Under the pieces are notes generated by a model. It made no database searches, was not told the DNA's origin, and worked only from the letters and a program-made list of their open reading frames with translations. The translations under genes were made by a program, and so were the position numbers. A stretch of DNA of 45,313 bases from Saprospiraceae bacterium. GTDB taxonomy: Bacteria; Bacteroidota; Bacteroidia; Chitinophagales; Saprospiraceae. Below are positions 25,991 to 35,749 of this stretch, one piece after another. Every line of letters begins with the position of its first letter. Position 1 is the stretch's first letter. Where the stretch lies: the NCBI GenBank assembly GCA_007121335.1, contig SKLY01000030.1:1-45313 (forward strand), written 5' to 3'.

Positions 25991-26791
25991 GTGAAGAATA
26001 GTTTATTGTGGGCAATAGCAGATGGAGAAGATCTCAGGGGTTTTTTGTTTGGATCCATGCATCTGGCGGGACCCTCTGAGGTACATTTGATAAATTCTGC
26101 AGAGATTATGCTCGACAGAGTAGAAAGCCTCATGCTCGAATTCAATCCCGCCGAAATAAAACCCGATCAAATTGCTGAACTCCAGAAATTGCCTCAAGGG
26201 AAGCGGTTGTCATTAAAAATTCCCCGTCGCAAGTACTTCCGCATCAGAGAGAAATTAAAACGCTTCACAGGAATAGACATCCGTGAATTTGATCTCTTTC
26301 CGCCACTGTACACCCTGAATATAATCTACGCGGGCTTTTTAACGGAAAAAGAGAGCTTCTCAATGGATTTTCACCTGTTTCAAAAAGCCATGCGCAGGAA
26401 AATGCCGGTCATAGGATTGGAGTCAGTCGAAGACCAGACCGACATCATTAAGACCATCCCCCTGGAGCAACAAATTAGCTCCCTGGAAGATTTTTCAAAG
26501 AGCGTGGATGTGCACCGAAAAAAAATACTTCGGTCCGCAGACCTGTATCGGGATCAGAAAATCCACGAGCTCTACCGTTACAACAAAAACCAGATGGGGC
26601 CTATCCGTCGCCAACTTATCTACGAACGCAATTTCAGGATGGCCGATAGAATTGAAGAACAGCTTCGCGAGCAAACGGCCCTGATTGCTGTGGGAGCAGG
26701 TCATTTGTCGGGCCGCTTTGGCCTCATTCGTCTGCTTAAGCGATGTGGTTATCGATTGAAGCCGGTGAAAAATATAAAATCGGACCTTTAA
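25991..26791 (+). CDS. TraB/GumN family protein
   Basis: The 266-residue protein has the TraB/GumN (TIKI-like) pattern: LLWAIADGEDLRGFLFGSMHLAG at the start with the GSMH histidine, an internal Glu in GLESVEDQ, and the C-terminal GAGHLSGRFGLIRLL. TIKI-like members are metal-dependent peptidases, but most bacterial ones have no known substrate. The start is GTG 25991: an in-frame stop lies just upstream, and the next Met would remove the first conserved motif. No signal peptide is evident, unlike many GumN-like proteins. It precedes the TonB receptor by 34 bases and may share its transcript. Confidence 0.85.
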   Translation: MKNSLLWAIADGEDLRGFLFGSMHLAGPSEVHLINSAEIMLDRVESLMLEFNPAEIKPDQIAELQKLPQGKRLSLKIPRRKYFRIREKLKRFTGIDIREFDLFPPLYTLNIIYAGFLTEKESFSMDFHLFQKAMRRKMPVIGLESVEDQTDIIKTIPLEQQISSLEDFSKSVDVHRKKILRSADLYRDQKIHELYRYNKNQMGPIRRQLIYERNFRMADRIEEQLREQTALIAVGAGHLSGRFGLIRLLKRCGYRLKPVKNIKSDL

Positions 26792-26825
26792 CAGACCCAA
26801 ATGGGTGTTTATCTGTTTGGTCAAT

Positions 26826-29174
26826 ATGCAATTTTCACTTACACTATTCGCATTACTCCTACTGGGGTTTTCCTCCGTTGCAGAAACGACCGGAGAAGTC
26901 TCTGAAAGGCACACTGTATCCGGCCATGTTACTGATGCTGAAACCGGAGAAAGTATTATTGGAGCCAATATCTTTCTCGCTGACAGGACCGGAACGGGAA
27001 CAGTAACCAATACTTACGGCTTCTATTCCCTGACGCTGGACAGCGGACCGCATGAATTGGTTTATTCCTACATTGGCAAGAACCCTCAAAGGATCGAGTT
27101 TGATTTACAAAATGACACCATAATTAATATTCGGCTCTTCAGTGGAGTGGAAACCGCAGAGGTGGTGGTCACAGCTGAGGAGGAGGACCGAAATGTGGCG
27201 AGGGCTGAGATGGGTGTTATTGAACTGGATATGGACCGCATCAGTACCTTGCCCATTCTATTGGGAGAACTGGATGTACTTAAAACCATTCAACTTTTAC
27301 CTGGTGTACTCTCTGCCGGGGAGGGCTTTTCCGGATTTCATGTCAGGGGTGGAGGAGCCGATCAAAATCTGGTTCTTTTGGATGAAGCCACTGTGTACAA
27401 TACCGGTCATTTACTGGGGTTTGTTTCGGTTTTCAACTCGGATGCCATCAAAAATACAACCCTGATAAAGGGCGGGATGCCCCCTCAGTACGGAGGACGA
27501 ATTTCCTCGGTGTTGGATATTCAAATGAAGGAGGGCAACAACCGGCAGTTCGAAGCTCAGGGTGGAATTGGACTGATTGCAAGTCGTCTCACTCTCCAGG
27601 GACCTATAGTCGAGAACAGGGCTTCGTTTTTGATCAGTGGCAGGAGGACGTATTTATTCGATTTGGCACAGCCCGCTCTAAGGGGTGGTAATTTTGAGGG
27701 GACCAATTACTTTTTTTACGATTTCAATGCCAAAGTCAACTATAGGATTTCAGACCGGGACAGATTATATTTTAGCTCATATTTAGGCCGGGATGTACTT
27801 GATTTCAACACCCGCAGCCGGGATTTTACCCTCCGTATGCCGTATGGAAATACCACGGCCACCCTCCGTTGGAACAGAATCATCGGAAGTAGAATGTTCG
27901 TCAATACCTCCCTGATTTACAATGACTATCAATTTGACTTTAGGGGCCGGCAGGAAGATTTTAACTTCCGTCTCAAGTCGGGCATTAGGGATATCAATCT
28001 TAAAAGCGACTTTGATTTTTTTCCGTCTGACAGGCACCACGTCAAATTTGGCTTCAGTATTTCAGACCACAAATTATCGCCCAATCAAACATCGGGCTCT
28101 TCCGGTGAAACGGTCTTTGAATCTCCCGATGAACCAGAGTACGCCATCCAGGGAGGAATTTACATACAGGATGAGTGGAAAGTCAGGGACAATATCAGCT
28201 TGCTCGGCGGCCTTCGGTATTCTTTTTTCAATCACAGAGGACCCTATTTTGACGAGGAGACTTCAGAAGAATTAGACCGGGGGGAATCCACAGTTTGGTA
28301 CGACGCCCTGGAGCCGCGGCTGAGTGTAAATTGGCGTCTCAATCCCGAAAGCTCCATCAAGGCCGGTTTTTCAGTCAATGAACAGTTTTTACACCTTGTC
28401 AGCAATTCCACCAGCACCCTTCCAACAGATATTTGGGTGCCGAGCACGAGGATGATACCCCCACAGCGAGGTATTCAGTACTCCCTGGGTTATTTTAGAA
28501 ATTTCCTGGGCAATACCCTGGAAACTTCAGTGGAGGTCTATTACAGAGACCTCCAAAATCAACTTGATTACCAGGAAAATTACGTACCTTCCCTTTCAGG
28601 GAGATTGGAGAATGATTTTGCTGTGGGTAAAGGACGAGCCTACGGAGCTGAATTTTTTGTGAATAAAACGAAGGGGGACTTCACCGGCTGGATAGCATAC
28701 ACTCTCTCCTTTACAGATCGGACCTTTGACGAAATTAACAACGGCCGGACTTTCTCAGCCCCTTTTGACAGGCGACACGATCTTTCTGTAGTGGGCACCT
28801 GGGATGTGAGTGATCGGGTGGATATAGGAGCGACATTTGTGTTTGGCTCGGGACAGGTTTTTACACCAATTGAAGGCATGTACCTGATTGATGGTTTTCC
28901 CGTAGAGATATACGGAGAGCGAAACAGCGCGAGTTTGCCGGACTATCATCGCCTGGATCTTTCCGTGACACTTCGTCCCCCACCGGAGAGAAGAGACGGT
29001 CGATTCAACAGTTACTGGACTTTTTCAGTGTACAATGTTTACAGCAGAAAGAATCCGCTCTTTGTTTACCCTTCCTTCGAACAGATAGGAGCCGAACAAG
29101 TCAATGCGGAACTGGTGCAGGTCTCGCTGTTTCCCATCATTCCCTCAGTAATCTGGAACTTCAATTTTAAATAG
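26826..29174 (+). CDS. TonB-dependent outer-membrane receptor with N-terminal CarboxypepD-reg-like domain
   Basis: The 782-residue protein has a signal peptide (LFALLLLGFSSVAE), a carboxypeptidase-regulatory-like beta sandwich (HTVSGHVTDAETGESIIGAN, about 27-105), a plug domain (LPGVLSAGEGFSGFHVRGGGAD, about 150-245) and a 22-strand type barrel ending in SVIWNFNFK with a terminal aromatic-containing strand. It should import a ligand across the outer membrane, powered by TonB-ExbBD. It is smaller than SusC, and its partner is a DUF4249 lipoprotein 6 bases downstream instead of SusD, so glycans are not implied. ATG 26826 is chosen over a GTG at 26805 because the signal peptide starts there. The substrate is unknown. 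Confidence 0.92.
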   Translation: MQFSLTLFALLLLGFSSVAETTGEVSERHTVSGHVTDAETGESIIGANIFLADRTGTGTVTNTYGFYSLTLDSGPHELVYSYIGKNPQRIEFDLQNDTIINIRLFSGVETAEVVVTAEEEDRNVARAEMGVIELDMDRISTLPILLGELDVLKTIQLLPGVLSAGEGFSGFHVRGGGADQNLVLLDEATVYNTGHLLGFVSVFNSDAIKNTTLIKGGMPPQYGGRISSVLDIQMKEGNNRQFEAQGGIGLIASRLTLQGPIVENRASFLISGRRTYLFDLAQPALRGGNFEGTNYFFYDFNAKVNYRISDRDRLYFSSYLGRDVLDFNTRSRDFTLRMPYGNTTATLRWNRIIGSRMFVNTSLIYNDYQFDFRGRQEDFNFRLKSGIRDINLKSDFDFFPSDRHHVKFGFSISDHKLSPNQTSGSSGETVFESPDEPEYAIQGGIYIQDEWKVRDNISLLGGLRYSFFNHRGPYFDEETSEELDRGESTVWYDALEPRLSVNWRLNPESSIKAGFSVNEQFLHLVSNSTSTLPTDIWVPSTRMIPPQRGIQYSLGYFRNFLGNTLETSVEVYYRDLQNQLDYQENYVPSLSGRLENDFAVGKGRAYGAEFFVNKTKGDFTGWIAYTLSFTDRTFDEINNGRTFSAPFDRRHDLSVVGTWDVSDRVDIGATFVFGSGQVFTPIEGMYLIDGFPVEIYGERNSASLPDYHRLDLSVTLRPPPERRDGRFNSYWTFSVYNVYSRKNPLFVYPSFEQIGAEQVNAELVQVSLFPIIPSVIWNFNFK

Positions 29175-29180
29175 CGCACC

Positions 29181-30149
29181 ATGACAACAATTAATCCAAC
29201 ATATAAAATATTGAGCACAGCGACTACCTTGCTGCTTTTTATGCTCATTTTACTGGTTTCTTCCTGCGAAGAGCCCTTTGATCCTGGTATTTCCGTAGAT
29301 CGGGACGAGATAGTGGTCGAGGCCTACATTGAGTGGAGCGAAGGAGGCGGGATACCCACCTTTGCTGTAATCAGCAGGAGTTTCCCATTTACCGGATTAA
29401 TCGATGCGGACTTTGCCAGTGATGTTTTTATCCGGGATGCCATGGTCTCCGTGTCTAAAGGAGATGAGATGGTAGAGCTAACTAAAGTGTGTCTGGAGGA
29501 TATACCCGAAGATTTTAGAGATGAGGTGATATCCAGCCTGGGAATTGATTCTGTATTGGTTAATATCTGTCTGTATGTGGATGTCAATGGAGAAATAGAA
29601 GCTTTTCCGGGCGAGCAATATGAATTGGAAGTGATTGTGGATGATGCCAGAGTCACATCCACTGTGGTGATTCCTCGGCCTGTTCCCCTGGACTCCCTGT
29701 GGGCAACTGCTGTGCCGGATCCAGATGCAGATACTCTTGCACAATTGAGGTTGTCATTGAGCGATCCTCCCGGTCCTGATTTCTACCGGTACTTCACCTC
29801 AGTCAATGGTGGGCCTTTTATTCCTCCAGTAGCCTCAGTTACCGATGACGCCCTGTTTGACGGTCAGAGTTTTGAAGTCAATATTCTTAAAGCAGAGCCG
29901 AGGGGAACTGATTTTGACCCGGAGACTTTTGGCTTTTTTAGCCGGGGAGACGAGGTGATTTTAAAATGGTGTACCATCGAAAGGGCTCAATTTCGCTTTT
30001 GGGAAACCCTCGAATACAACCGCAACAACCAGGGTCCTTTTACTAATTACACCCTTGTTGAATCAAATATTGAAGGAGACGACGGACTCGGTGTTTTTGG
30101 GGCGCAATCCTGTTTTTACTACGAAATTACCATCCCCGAGGAGTTGTAA
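29181..30149 (+). CDS. DUF4249 lipoprotein, partner of the TonB receptor
   Basis: The 322-residue protein has a lipoprotein signal with lipobox LVSSC (Cys29) followed at once by EE, which resembles the acidic surface-export signal known for Bacteroidota lipoproteins. The mature part opens FDPGISVDRDEIVVEAYIEW and has the strand-rich DUF4249 layout, including a pair of Cys late in the protein (KWCTIERAQF, AQSCFYYEI). DUF4249 proteins are typically encoded beside TonB receptors with carboxypeptidase-like domains, as here. The likely place is the outer-membrane surface as a lid or accessory to the receptor; this is inferred from pairing alone. Confidence 0.88.
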   Translation: MTTINPTYKILSTATTLLLFMLILLVSSCEEPFDPGISVDRDEIVVEAYIEWSEGGGIPTFAVISRSFPFTGLIDADFASDVFIRDAMVSVSKGDEMVELTKVCLEDIPEDFRDEVISSLGIDSVLVNICLYVDVNGEIEAFPGEQYELEVIVDDARVTSTVVIPRPVPLDSLWATAVPDPDADTLAQLRLSLSDPPGPDFYRYFTSVNGGPFIPPVASVTDDALFDGQSFEVNILKAEPRGTDFDPETFGFFSRGDEVILKWCTIERAQFRFWETLEYNRNNQGPFTNYTLVESNIEGDDGLGVFGAQSCFYYEITIPEEL

Positions 30150-30245
30150 TATTTTCGCCATTCCTCCACCAATTTCCACCTGATTTCCAAAATAATCCAC
30201 TGAAAACCAAATGGCCATTGGGCTGTTAGATTCAAAATACAGGCG

Positions 30246-31121
30246 ATGTATAGAACAATAGAAAGAGTACTCCCCCCACCTGACCCATCCTGGGTGGGTA
30301 ACGGATTCAGGACCCACAATTTTTTTCCATCCGGGTACCGGATATCCAGAATGATGAGTCCGTTTTACCTGCTGGACTACAACTCAAAGATCGAGTTCAA
30401 CCCCTCTGAATCTCCCAGGGGCGTGGATGTGCACCCGCACAAGGGATTTGAAACAGTAACCATAGCGTATCACGGAAAAATCGCCCACTACGACAGTGCG
30501 GGAAACAGCGGTGTTATCGGCAAGGGGGGTGTACAGTGGATGACTGCCGGTTCGGGGTTACTTCATAAGGAGTTTCACGAAGAGAGTTTTCAGCGAAGTG
30601 GCGGTCTTTTCCAGATGGTCCAATTGTGGGTAAATCTGCCAGCGAAATACAAATCTGTGGATCCCCGTTACCAGGATATCAGGCACGAGGATAAAGGTAA
30701 AGTGGCCATTCCGGGAGATGGCGGGACCTGCTTTTTGATAGCCGGTGAATTAAATGGAGTTCAAGGCCCTGCAAAAACTTACTCTCCCATGGATATGTTT
30801 GACATTCACCTAAAAAAGGGAGGTCGATTCGAACTGCCCGTAAAAAGTGGTTTTAATACCGGGATTTTAATTGTGGAGGGGAATCTCACGGTCAATGGGG
30901 ATCAAAAAGCGCCCACAGATCACTTTGTTTTCTTCAGACCTGATGACAGCGGAGACAAAATTTTACTGGAGACTTCTGAGGACTCGGTGGTGCTTTTTCT
31001 CTCGGGGGAACCCATTAATGAACCCATCGCTCAGTACGGACCATTCCTGATGAATACCCGCGAAGAGCTGGAAGAGGCCATCAGGGAATTTAATGCTGGC
31101 AAGTTCGGTACACTGGAGTGA
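30246..31121 (+). CDS. Pirin family protein
   Basis: The 291-residue bicupin has the pirin motifs VDVHPHKGFETVTI (metal ligands H63, H65) and GGVQWMTAGSGLLHKEFH (H107, E109), and the C-terminal cupin typical of the family. Bacterial pirins such as E. coli YhhW bind iron and can show quercetinase activity; others act as regulators. Which applies here is not known. No signal peptide is present. It lies 96 bases after the DUF4249 gene, on the same strand, but probably in its own unit. Confidence 0.95.
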   Translation: MYRTIERVLPPPDPSWVGNGFRTHNFFPSGYRISRMMSPFYLLDYNSKIEFNPSESPRGVDVHPHKGFETVTIAYHGKIAHYDSAGNSGVIGKGGVQWMTAGSGLLHKEFHEESFQRSGGLFQMVQLWVNLPAKYKSVDPRYQDIRHEDKGKVAIPGDGGTCFLIAGELNGVQGPAKTYSPMDMFDIHLKKGGRFELPVKSGFNTGILIVEGNLTVNGDQKAPTDHFVFFRPDDSGDKILLETSEDSVVLFLSGEPINEPIAQYGPFLMNTREELEEAIREFNAGKFGTLE

Positions 31122-31223
31122 TCTCGTCATCTCAGCCGCAGATGCATTGAACTTTCATTTTTTTCAGAGGAGTTTAAAGCATCCAAAGCGGGGTCTGTCC
31201 AATATTGTTTCGGGGCTATTGGT

Positions 31224-31231
31224 TATATTTG
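31224..31231 (+). promoter_or_regulatory. -7 box (TATATTTG) before the glycosyltransferase-methyltransferase gene
   Basis: TATATTTG matches TAnnTTTG exactly, 28 bases before the ATG at 31260. The -33 region (ATTG at 31204-31207) is weak and slightly close. Confidence 0.65.
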
Positions 31232-31259
31232 TGATTTATTCCAGTATCAACACCGAATA

Positions 31260-32795
31260 ATGTCCGGGAGAGAAGGCCAACATAATGGACGCGACAGGCT
31301 GCTCATTTTTATAGTTGCCTACAATGCGGAGAAGCACATTTCCAAAGTGCTTGACCGGATACCCCGTTCCATTTTTGAGGATTATGATTACGAAATACTC
31401 ATTATTGATGATCACTCTGCTGACCGCACCTTTGAAGTGGCCCGTGAATACCGCCACTCCAACCCCGATCTCAACATAACGGTCCTTTTCAATCCCGATA
31501 ACCAGGGGTACGGTGGCAATCAAAAACTCGGTTATCGCTATGCCATCATCAATGGGTTTGACTATGTGGTACTGCTGCACGGAGACGGCCAGTACGCCCC
31601 GGAATATCTGGATAAAATGGTGGAGCCCCTTAAAGACGGAGGTCACCAGGCTGTTTTTGGCTCCAGGATGCTACGCAAAAAAGATGCTCTCAAAGGAGGG
31701 ATGCCACTTTATAAATTTGTGGGAAACATCATTCTCACCCGGCTTCAAAATTTGATTCTCGGTGCCGGGCTTTCGGAATTTCACTCCGGTTACAGGGCCT
31801 ATTCGGTGGAAGCACTCAGTGGACTCCCGATTGAGAGGAATTCCAATGATTTTGATTTTGACACCCAGATCATCATCCAGTTGTTATTGGCTCGGATGCA
31901 GATCGCCGAGATTCCCATTCCTACCTTCTACGGAGACGAAATATGCCATGTCAACGGCATAAAGTACGCCTGGAATGTGCTGGTGGCTTCGGTGCAGAGC
32001 AAATTGCACAGACTCAATTTATTTTACAAAATGGAGTACGACATCGACTCCGGAAAGATACCCTACACCCTGAAGCTGGGATATACGAGTTCGCACACCA
32101 TGGCCCTGGACCGCGTCCCCGACAACAGCAAGGTCCTCGATCTGGGAGCGGGCCCCGGTCTGATGGCTGGAGAGCTGCTCAAAAAAGGCTGTGAGATTAC
32201 CGGCCTGGATATGTACGACCAGGAAGAGAATATCAATTTCAACAAGTATATTAAGGGTAATCTCAATGCCCCGGATTTCAAAATAAAGATTGGCGACTAC
32301 GATCTCATCCTGATGTTGGACGTGATTGAGCACGTGGACGACCCCGAGCTGTTGATGGATTATATCCGAAAGCACATTCACCCTTCGCGCAAGCCATTTG
32401 TCATTCTTACAACTCCGAATATTGCTTTTTTCATTACCCGTCTGCAGTTGTTTTTCGGCAATTTTAACTACGGGAAAAAGGGGATACTCGACCAGACCCA
32501 CAAAAGGCTTTTTACGTTTGGAACACTAAAAAAGCTCTGTAATCAGACGGGATATAAAATCAGGAAAACCAGAGGCATACCGGCTCCCTATCCGGAGGCC
32601 ATTGGGTACAACTGGATATCCAGAATGCTTCTCGGCCTGAATAAAGGTTTGATCCGCATAAGCAAAAGACTTTTTTCCTACCAAATTTATATGGAATTGG
32701 AACCCACACCGGTAGTAGAAAACCTCCTTAAATACTCAATCGAACACAGCAGGGAAAAGGCTGAAAATATCCGCGACAGTCAAATTGCCAATTGA
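31260..32795 (+). CDS. Fusion of GT2 glycosyltransferase and SAM-dependent methyltransferase
   Basis: The 511-residue protein joins two enzymes. Residues about 12-255 are a GT-A glycosyltransferase like polyprenyl-phosphate mannose synthase: LLIFIVAYNAEKHI, IIDDHSADRT (48-57), and LLHGDGQYAPEY (105-116) at the metal-binding position. Residues about 285-500 are a class I methyltransferase with VLDLGAGPG (292-300) and DVIEHV (354-359), and a conserved QTHKRLFTF loop. No strong transmembrane segment is present. The first half could charge a polyprenyl phosphate with a sugar; the second could methylate the sugar or another acceptor. It is followed directly by a GT-C enzyme gene, a typical user of such lipid-linked sugars. 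Confidence 0.9.
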   Translation: MSGREGQHNGRDRLLIFIVAYNAEKHISKVLDRIPRSIFEDYDYEILIIDDHSADRTFEVAREYRHSNPDLNITVLFNPDNQGYGGNQKLGYRYAIINGFDYVVLLHGDGQYAPEYLDKMVEPLKDGGHQAVFGSRMLRKKDALKGGMPLYKFVGNIILTRLQNLILGAGLSEFHSGYRAYSVEALSGLPIERNSNDFDFDTQIIIQLLLARMQIAEIPIPTFYGDEICHVNGIKYAWNVLVASVQSKLHRLNLFYKMEYDIDSGKIPYTLKLGYTSSHTMALDRVPDNSKVLDLGAGPGLMAGELLKKGCEITGLDMYDQEENINFNKYIKGNLNAPDFKIKIGDYDLILMLDVIEHVDDPELLMDYIRKHIHPSRKPFVILTTPNIAFFITRLQLFFGNFNYGKKGILDQTHKRLFTFGTLKKLCNQTGYKIRKTRGIPAPYPEAIGYNWISRMLLGLNKGLIRISKRLFSYQIYMELEPTPVVENLLKYSIEHSREKAENIRDSQIAN

Positions 32796-32809
32796 AAACC
32801 GAACAGCCA

Positions 32810-35620
32810 ATGACTAAGAAAGGAAGTAAAAAGAGAAAGGGAAATGTAGCCGGGAAGCGTGCAAAAAAAGGATTGGGTATTCAGTTGATAGTGATGGCAG
32901 AGTCTTTTTCTCCGAAGGATTTCAAAATGTTTCGACCCGCCTTTTCTCTTTTTCAGGGGTCTGAAAACAACTGTCTCTGCATGAGGTCAAATGAGGACCC
33001 CGCCGGAAGTCTCAGCGGTGAACTCGATAATTTAAAGGTTTCGGTTTTTAGTGGTGAATCCGCTCGTGGTGATTTAAATGCTTCACTTGAAAAAGGGGAA
33101 GAAAACGCCCCGGTCCTCTTTATTGACAAGGATAGAATCAAAGGGACTGTGAATTGGAAAAGCCTCGCCGGAAAGCTCTCCTCCACAGATATCAACAGTC
33201 GTCCGGGATGGGTTCTTTCAGGTTCCGGAGAAAAAGCGGGTCTTTTAGCGCCTTTTGTAATCGCTGAAAACCGGATTGCTCATTTTGCAATCAATAAATC
33301 TGAGGACATTTTTGACGACAACCCCGTCGATATTGTATCGGACGAGGTGTTGATGCGCTATCCCGATGCTCAACTTGAAACCGATTCCTTTATTTCCGGC
33401 GTGATTGAATCGATATCCCGACCTGGGTGGCGAAAGAAGATAAATTTTTTGAGCCGTGATGCAGTGCGGGAGTGGAAGCGCAAAATTTTGCCCCCCTTGT
33501 CGATTGGAGGAGAGAGTCCACTTTTCAGATTGGCTTTTGTCAGCCTTCTGGTAGTTGCCTTTTTCGGGATGACCATTTTGAGTCAGAATGCCGGTATATC
33601 CGGGGATGAGTACAGGTATTTGGATCAGGCAGAGCGCGTTTACAACTACTACGCCACTTTTGGCTCGGATAAGGCAGCAGTTTCACAGACCGGCATTGAC
33701 CCACAGCACTACAATGCCCAGACATTTGACAACTTCCTTTACACCGTCCAAAAGTGGGTGGGAATGCCGGCTGACTCCTTCGGTTTCAGGCACTTCTGGA
33801 ATGCAGTGTTGGGGTGGTTGGCGATTTTGCTCACAGGCTTAATTGCATTGAGACTGGGCGGAGGCTACAGGATGGCATTCGTGGTTTGCCTCCTTCTTCT
33901 ACTCTCGCCGCGTTTTTTGGGGCATGCTTACAACAACCACCGGGATATACCGATGGCTACGGCAGTCTTGTTTGCCTTTTACTGGATGATCCCTTTTTTG
34001 AGATCTCTTCCGAGGATAAACAAGAAAGCTGCCATCTGGGTGATTGTCGGAATTGCATCAGCATTTAGTTTGAGACTTGGAGGTGGAGTGTTACTGGCTG
34101 GCTATCTGGTGTTTTTTGCCGGGATATTTTACGCACTCAGATTCCCCGTTAAGATGTGGTTTGCATCGGATAATCTCGCTGTGGCTGGAAAAATGGCAGG
34201 TTACTCTTTAGTTTTGGCGGGTATTGGTTGGGGAATCAGTTTGCTGTTTTGGCCCTTTGGACTGGAGGCCCCAATTCGACACAGTCTTGAAGTACTGGAC
34301 GCCACGGGAGATATCGGCGTGAGTCTGAGACAGGTGTTTGAGGGGGAGGAGTTGTTCTCTTCCGCCATGCCCTGGTACTACGTGTTGCGGTACATGCAAC
34401 TCACGATCCCCCTGATTGTTCTGGCTGGATTTGCTGCCGGCCTTGCATTTGTCAGGGATTTTACGGACAGGCACAATCTTCCTGTTATACTGATGGTGGT
34501 GGCTGCTATCGTTTTGCCTCTGTATTACGCCTGCTTTATGACCACCAATCACTACGGAGGTTGGCGCCACTTTATCTTTGTGTATCCGTTTATTGTACTT
34601 TTTGCAGGCATGGGGATAGAGGGTTTACTGCGGAAAATGAACCAGAAGATTGCAAAAGCAGGAATTTGGGTGGTGATTGCGCTGGGGTTGGCATTGCCGC
34701 TAAGGTTTATTGTGCAGAATCACCCCTATGAGTATATTTATTACAACGAACTGATCGGTGGAACCGGGGGTGCTGCCGGCTATTATGAATTGGACTATTC
34801 GATGATTTCTCTTCGCGAGACCTCCAACTGGCTGATAGAAAATGTGGTGGAAGGTCACCGGGGAGAGGATAAACTGAGAATTGCCACCAATGACAGGCGG
34901 GCTTCAATGTATTATTTTAGAGACTATTTGGATGTAGTGGAAATTGTGTACACCCGTTACTATGAAAAATCTGAGGCAGATTGGGATTATGCGACTTTCT
35001 ATTCTTCTTTTATTGCACCTTTTCAAATCAGAAACGGGCTATGGCCACCTCATGAGGCGATTTACTATGCGGAGGTTGACGGGGCAATAGTGGGTGCAGT
35101 TATCAGACGTGTCTCCAAGGAGGATTATAAGGGACATCAAAAACTCCGCGAGGGCAATCCAGTCGAGGCACTGGTCCACTTCTCCAATTACCTGGAAAAA
35201 GATCCGAATAACGCAGAAGTTTGGACGGCAATGGCAGATGCATATATGTTTCTGGAACTGTATGAAGCAACCATTTCTGCGGCGCAAACTGCCTTAACCC
35301 TTTTGCCCGATTATGGCCCTGTGCTGGAATTAAAGGGAGGAGCCCTTTTGAATACAGGAGAATACGAGGCGGCTGTCTCCGCTTTTCAAGCGGTTTTGGA
35401 GGACATGCCTCATAACTACATGATACATTACTACAAGGCAGCTGCCCTCTTCAGAATGGGGGAATACCACCAGGCCATAGATGCAGCCACCATGTCACTC
35501 GGCTACAATCCCAATTTTCAACTTCCATACAGATTGCTGGCTGAGTGCTATGTCGCTATTGGGGATCACGCTTCCGCAGACCGCATAATGAGGGTCCTTG
35601 AGGAGCGACTGGGTGAGTAG
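32810..35620 (+). CDS. GT-C (GT39/PMT-like) membrane glycosyltransferase with unknown N-terminal domain and C-terminal TPRs
   Basis: The 936-residue protein has three parts. Residues 1 to about 225 are soluble and unrecognised, starting with a very basic Lys/Arg-rich tail. From about 226 to 640 there are about ten transmembrane helices; the first loop carries the GT-C metal/catalytic motif SGDEYRYLDQ (D266, E267) and YNNHRDIPMA. A loop domain follows, and about 765-936 form four or five TPR units. GT-C enzymes take a sugar from a polyprenyl-phosphate donor and add it to protein, lipid or glycan outside the membrane. ATG 32810 is chosen; a TTG at 32792 would overlap the preceding stop. The preceding GT2 fusion probably supplies the donor. 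Confidence 0.85.
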   Translation: MTKKGSKKRKGNVAGKRAKKGLGIQLIVMAESFSPKDFKMFRPAFSLFQGSENNCLCMRSNEDPAGSLSGELDNLKVSVFSGESARGDLNASLEKGEENAPVLFIDKDRIKGTVNWKSLAGKLSSTDINSRPGWVLSGSGEKAGLLAPFVIAENRIAHFAINKSEDIFDDNPVDIVSDEVLMRYPDAQLETDSFISGVIESISRPGWRKKINFLSRDAVREWKRKILPPLSIGGESPLFRLAFVSLLVVAFFGMTILSQNAGISGDEYRYLDQAERVYNYYATFGSDKAAVSQTGIDPQHYNAQTFDNFLYTVQKWVGMPADSFGFRHFWNAVLGWLAILLTGLIALRLGGGYRMAFVVCLLLLLSPRFLGHAYNNHRDIPMATAVLFAFYWMIPFLRSLPRINKKAAIWVIVGIASAFSLRLGGGVLLAGYLVFFAGIFYALRFPVKMWFASDNLAVAGKMAGYSLVLAGIGWGISLLFWPFGLEAPIRHSLEVLDATGDIGVSLRQVFEGEELFSSAMPWYYVLRYMQLTIPLIVLAGFAAGLAFVRDFTDRHNLPVILMVVAAIVLPLYYACFMTTNHYGGWRHFIFVYPFIVLFAGMGIEGLLRKMNQKIAKAGIWVVIALGLALPLRFIVQNHPYEYIYYNELIGGTGGAAGYYELDYSMISLRETSNWLIENVVEGHRGEDKLRIATNDRRASMYYFRDYLDVVEIVYTRYYEKSEADWDYATFYSSFIAPFQIRNGLWPPHEAIYYAEVDGAIVGAVIRRVSKEDYKGHQKLREGNPVEALVHFSNYLEKDPNNAEVWTAMADAYMFLELYEATISAAQTALTLLPDYGPVLELKGGALLNTGEYEAAVSAFQAVLEDMPHNYMIHYYKAAALFRMGEYHQAIDAATMSLGYNPNFQLPYRLLAECYVAIGDHASADRIMRVLEERLGE

Positions 35621-35749
35621 CAGGATGTCCTTTTCTGCAATTTTTTGGTCCAAATGCCGGATTGTTGAATTGGTAAACATTCAATAGGAGGCTGGAATTA
35701 CTTCCGTATTCATGATCGTTTATAACAATGCCTCTACTGTAAACTATTT

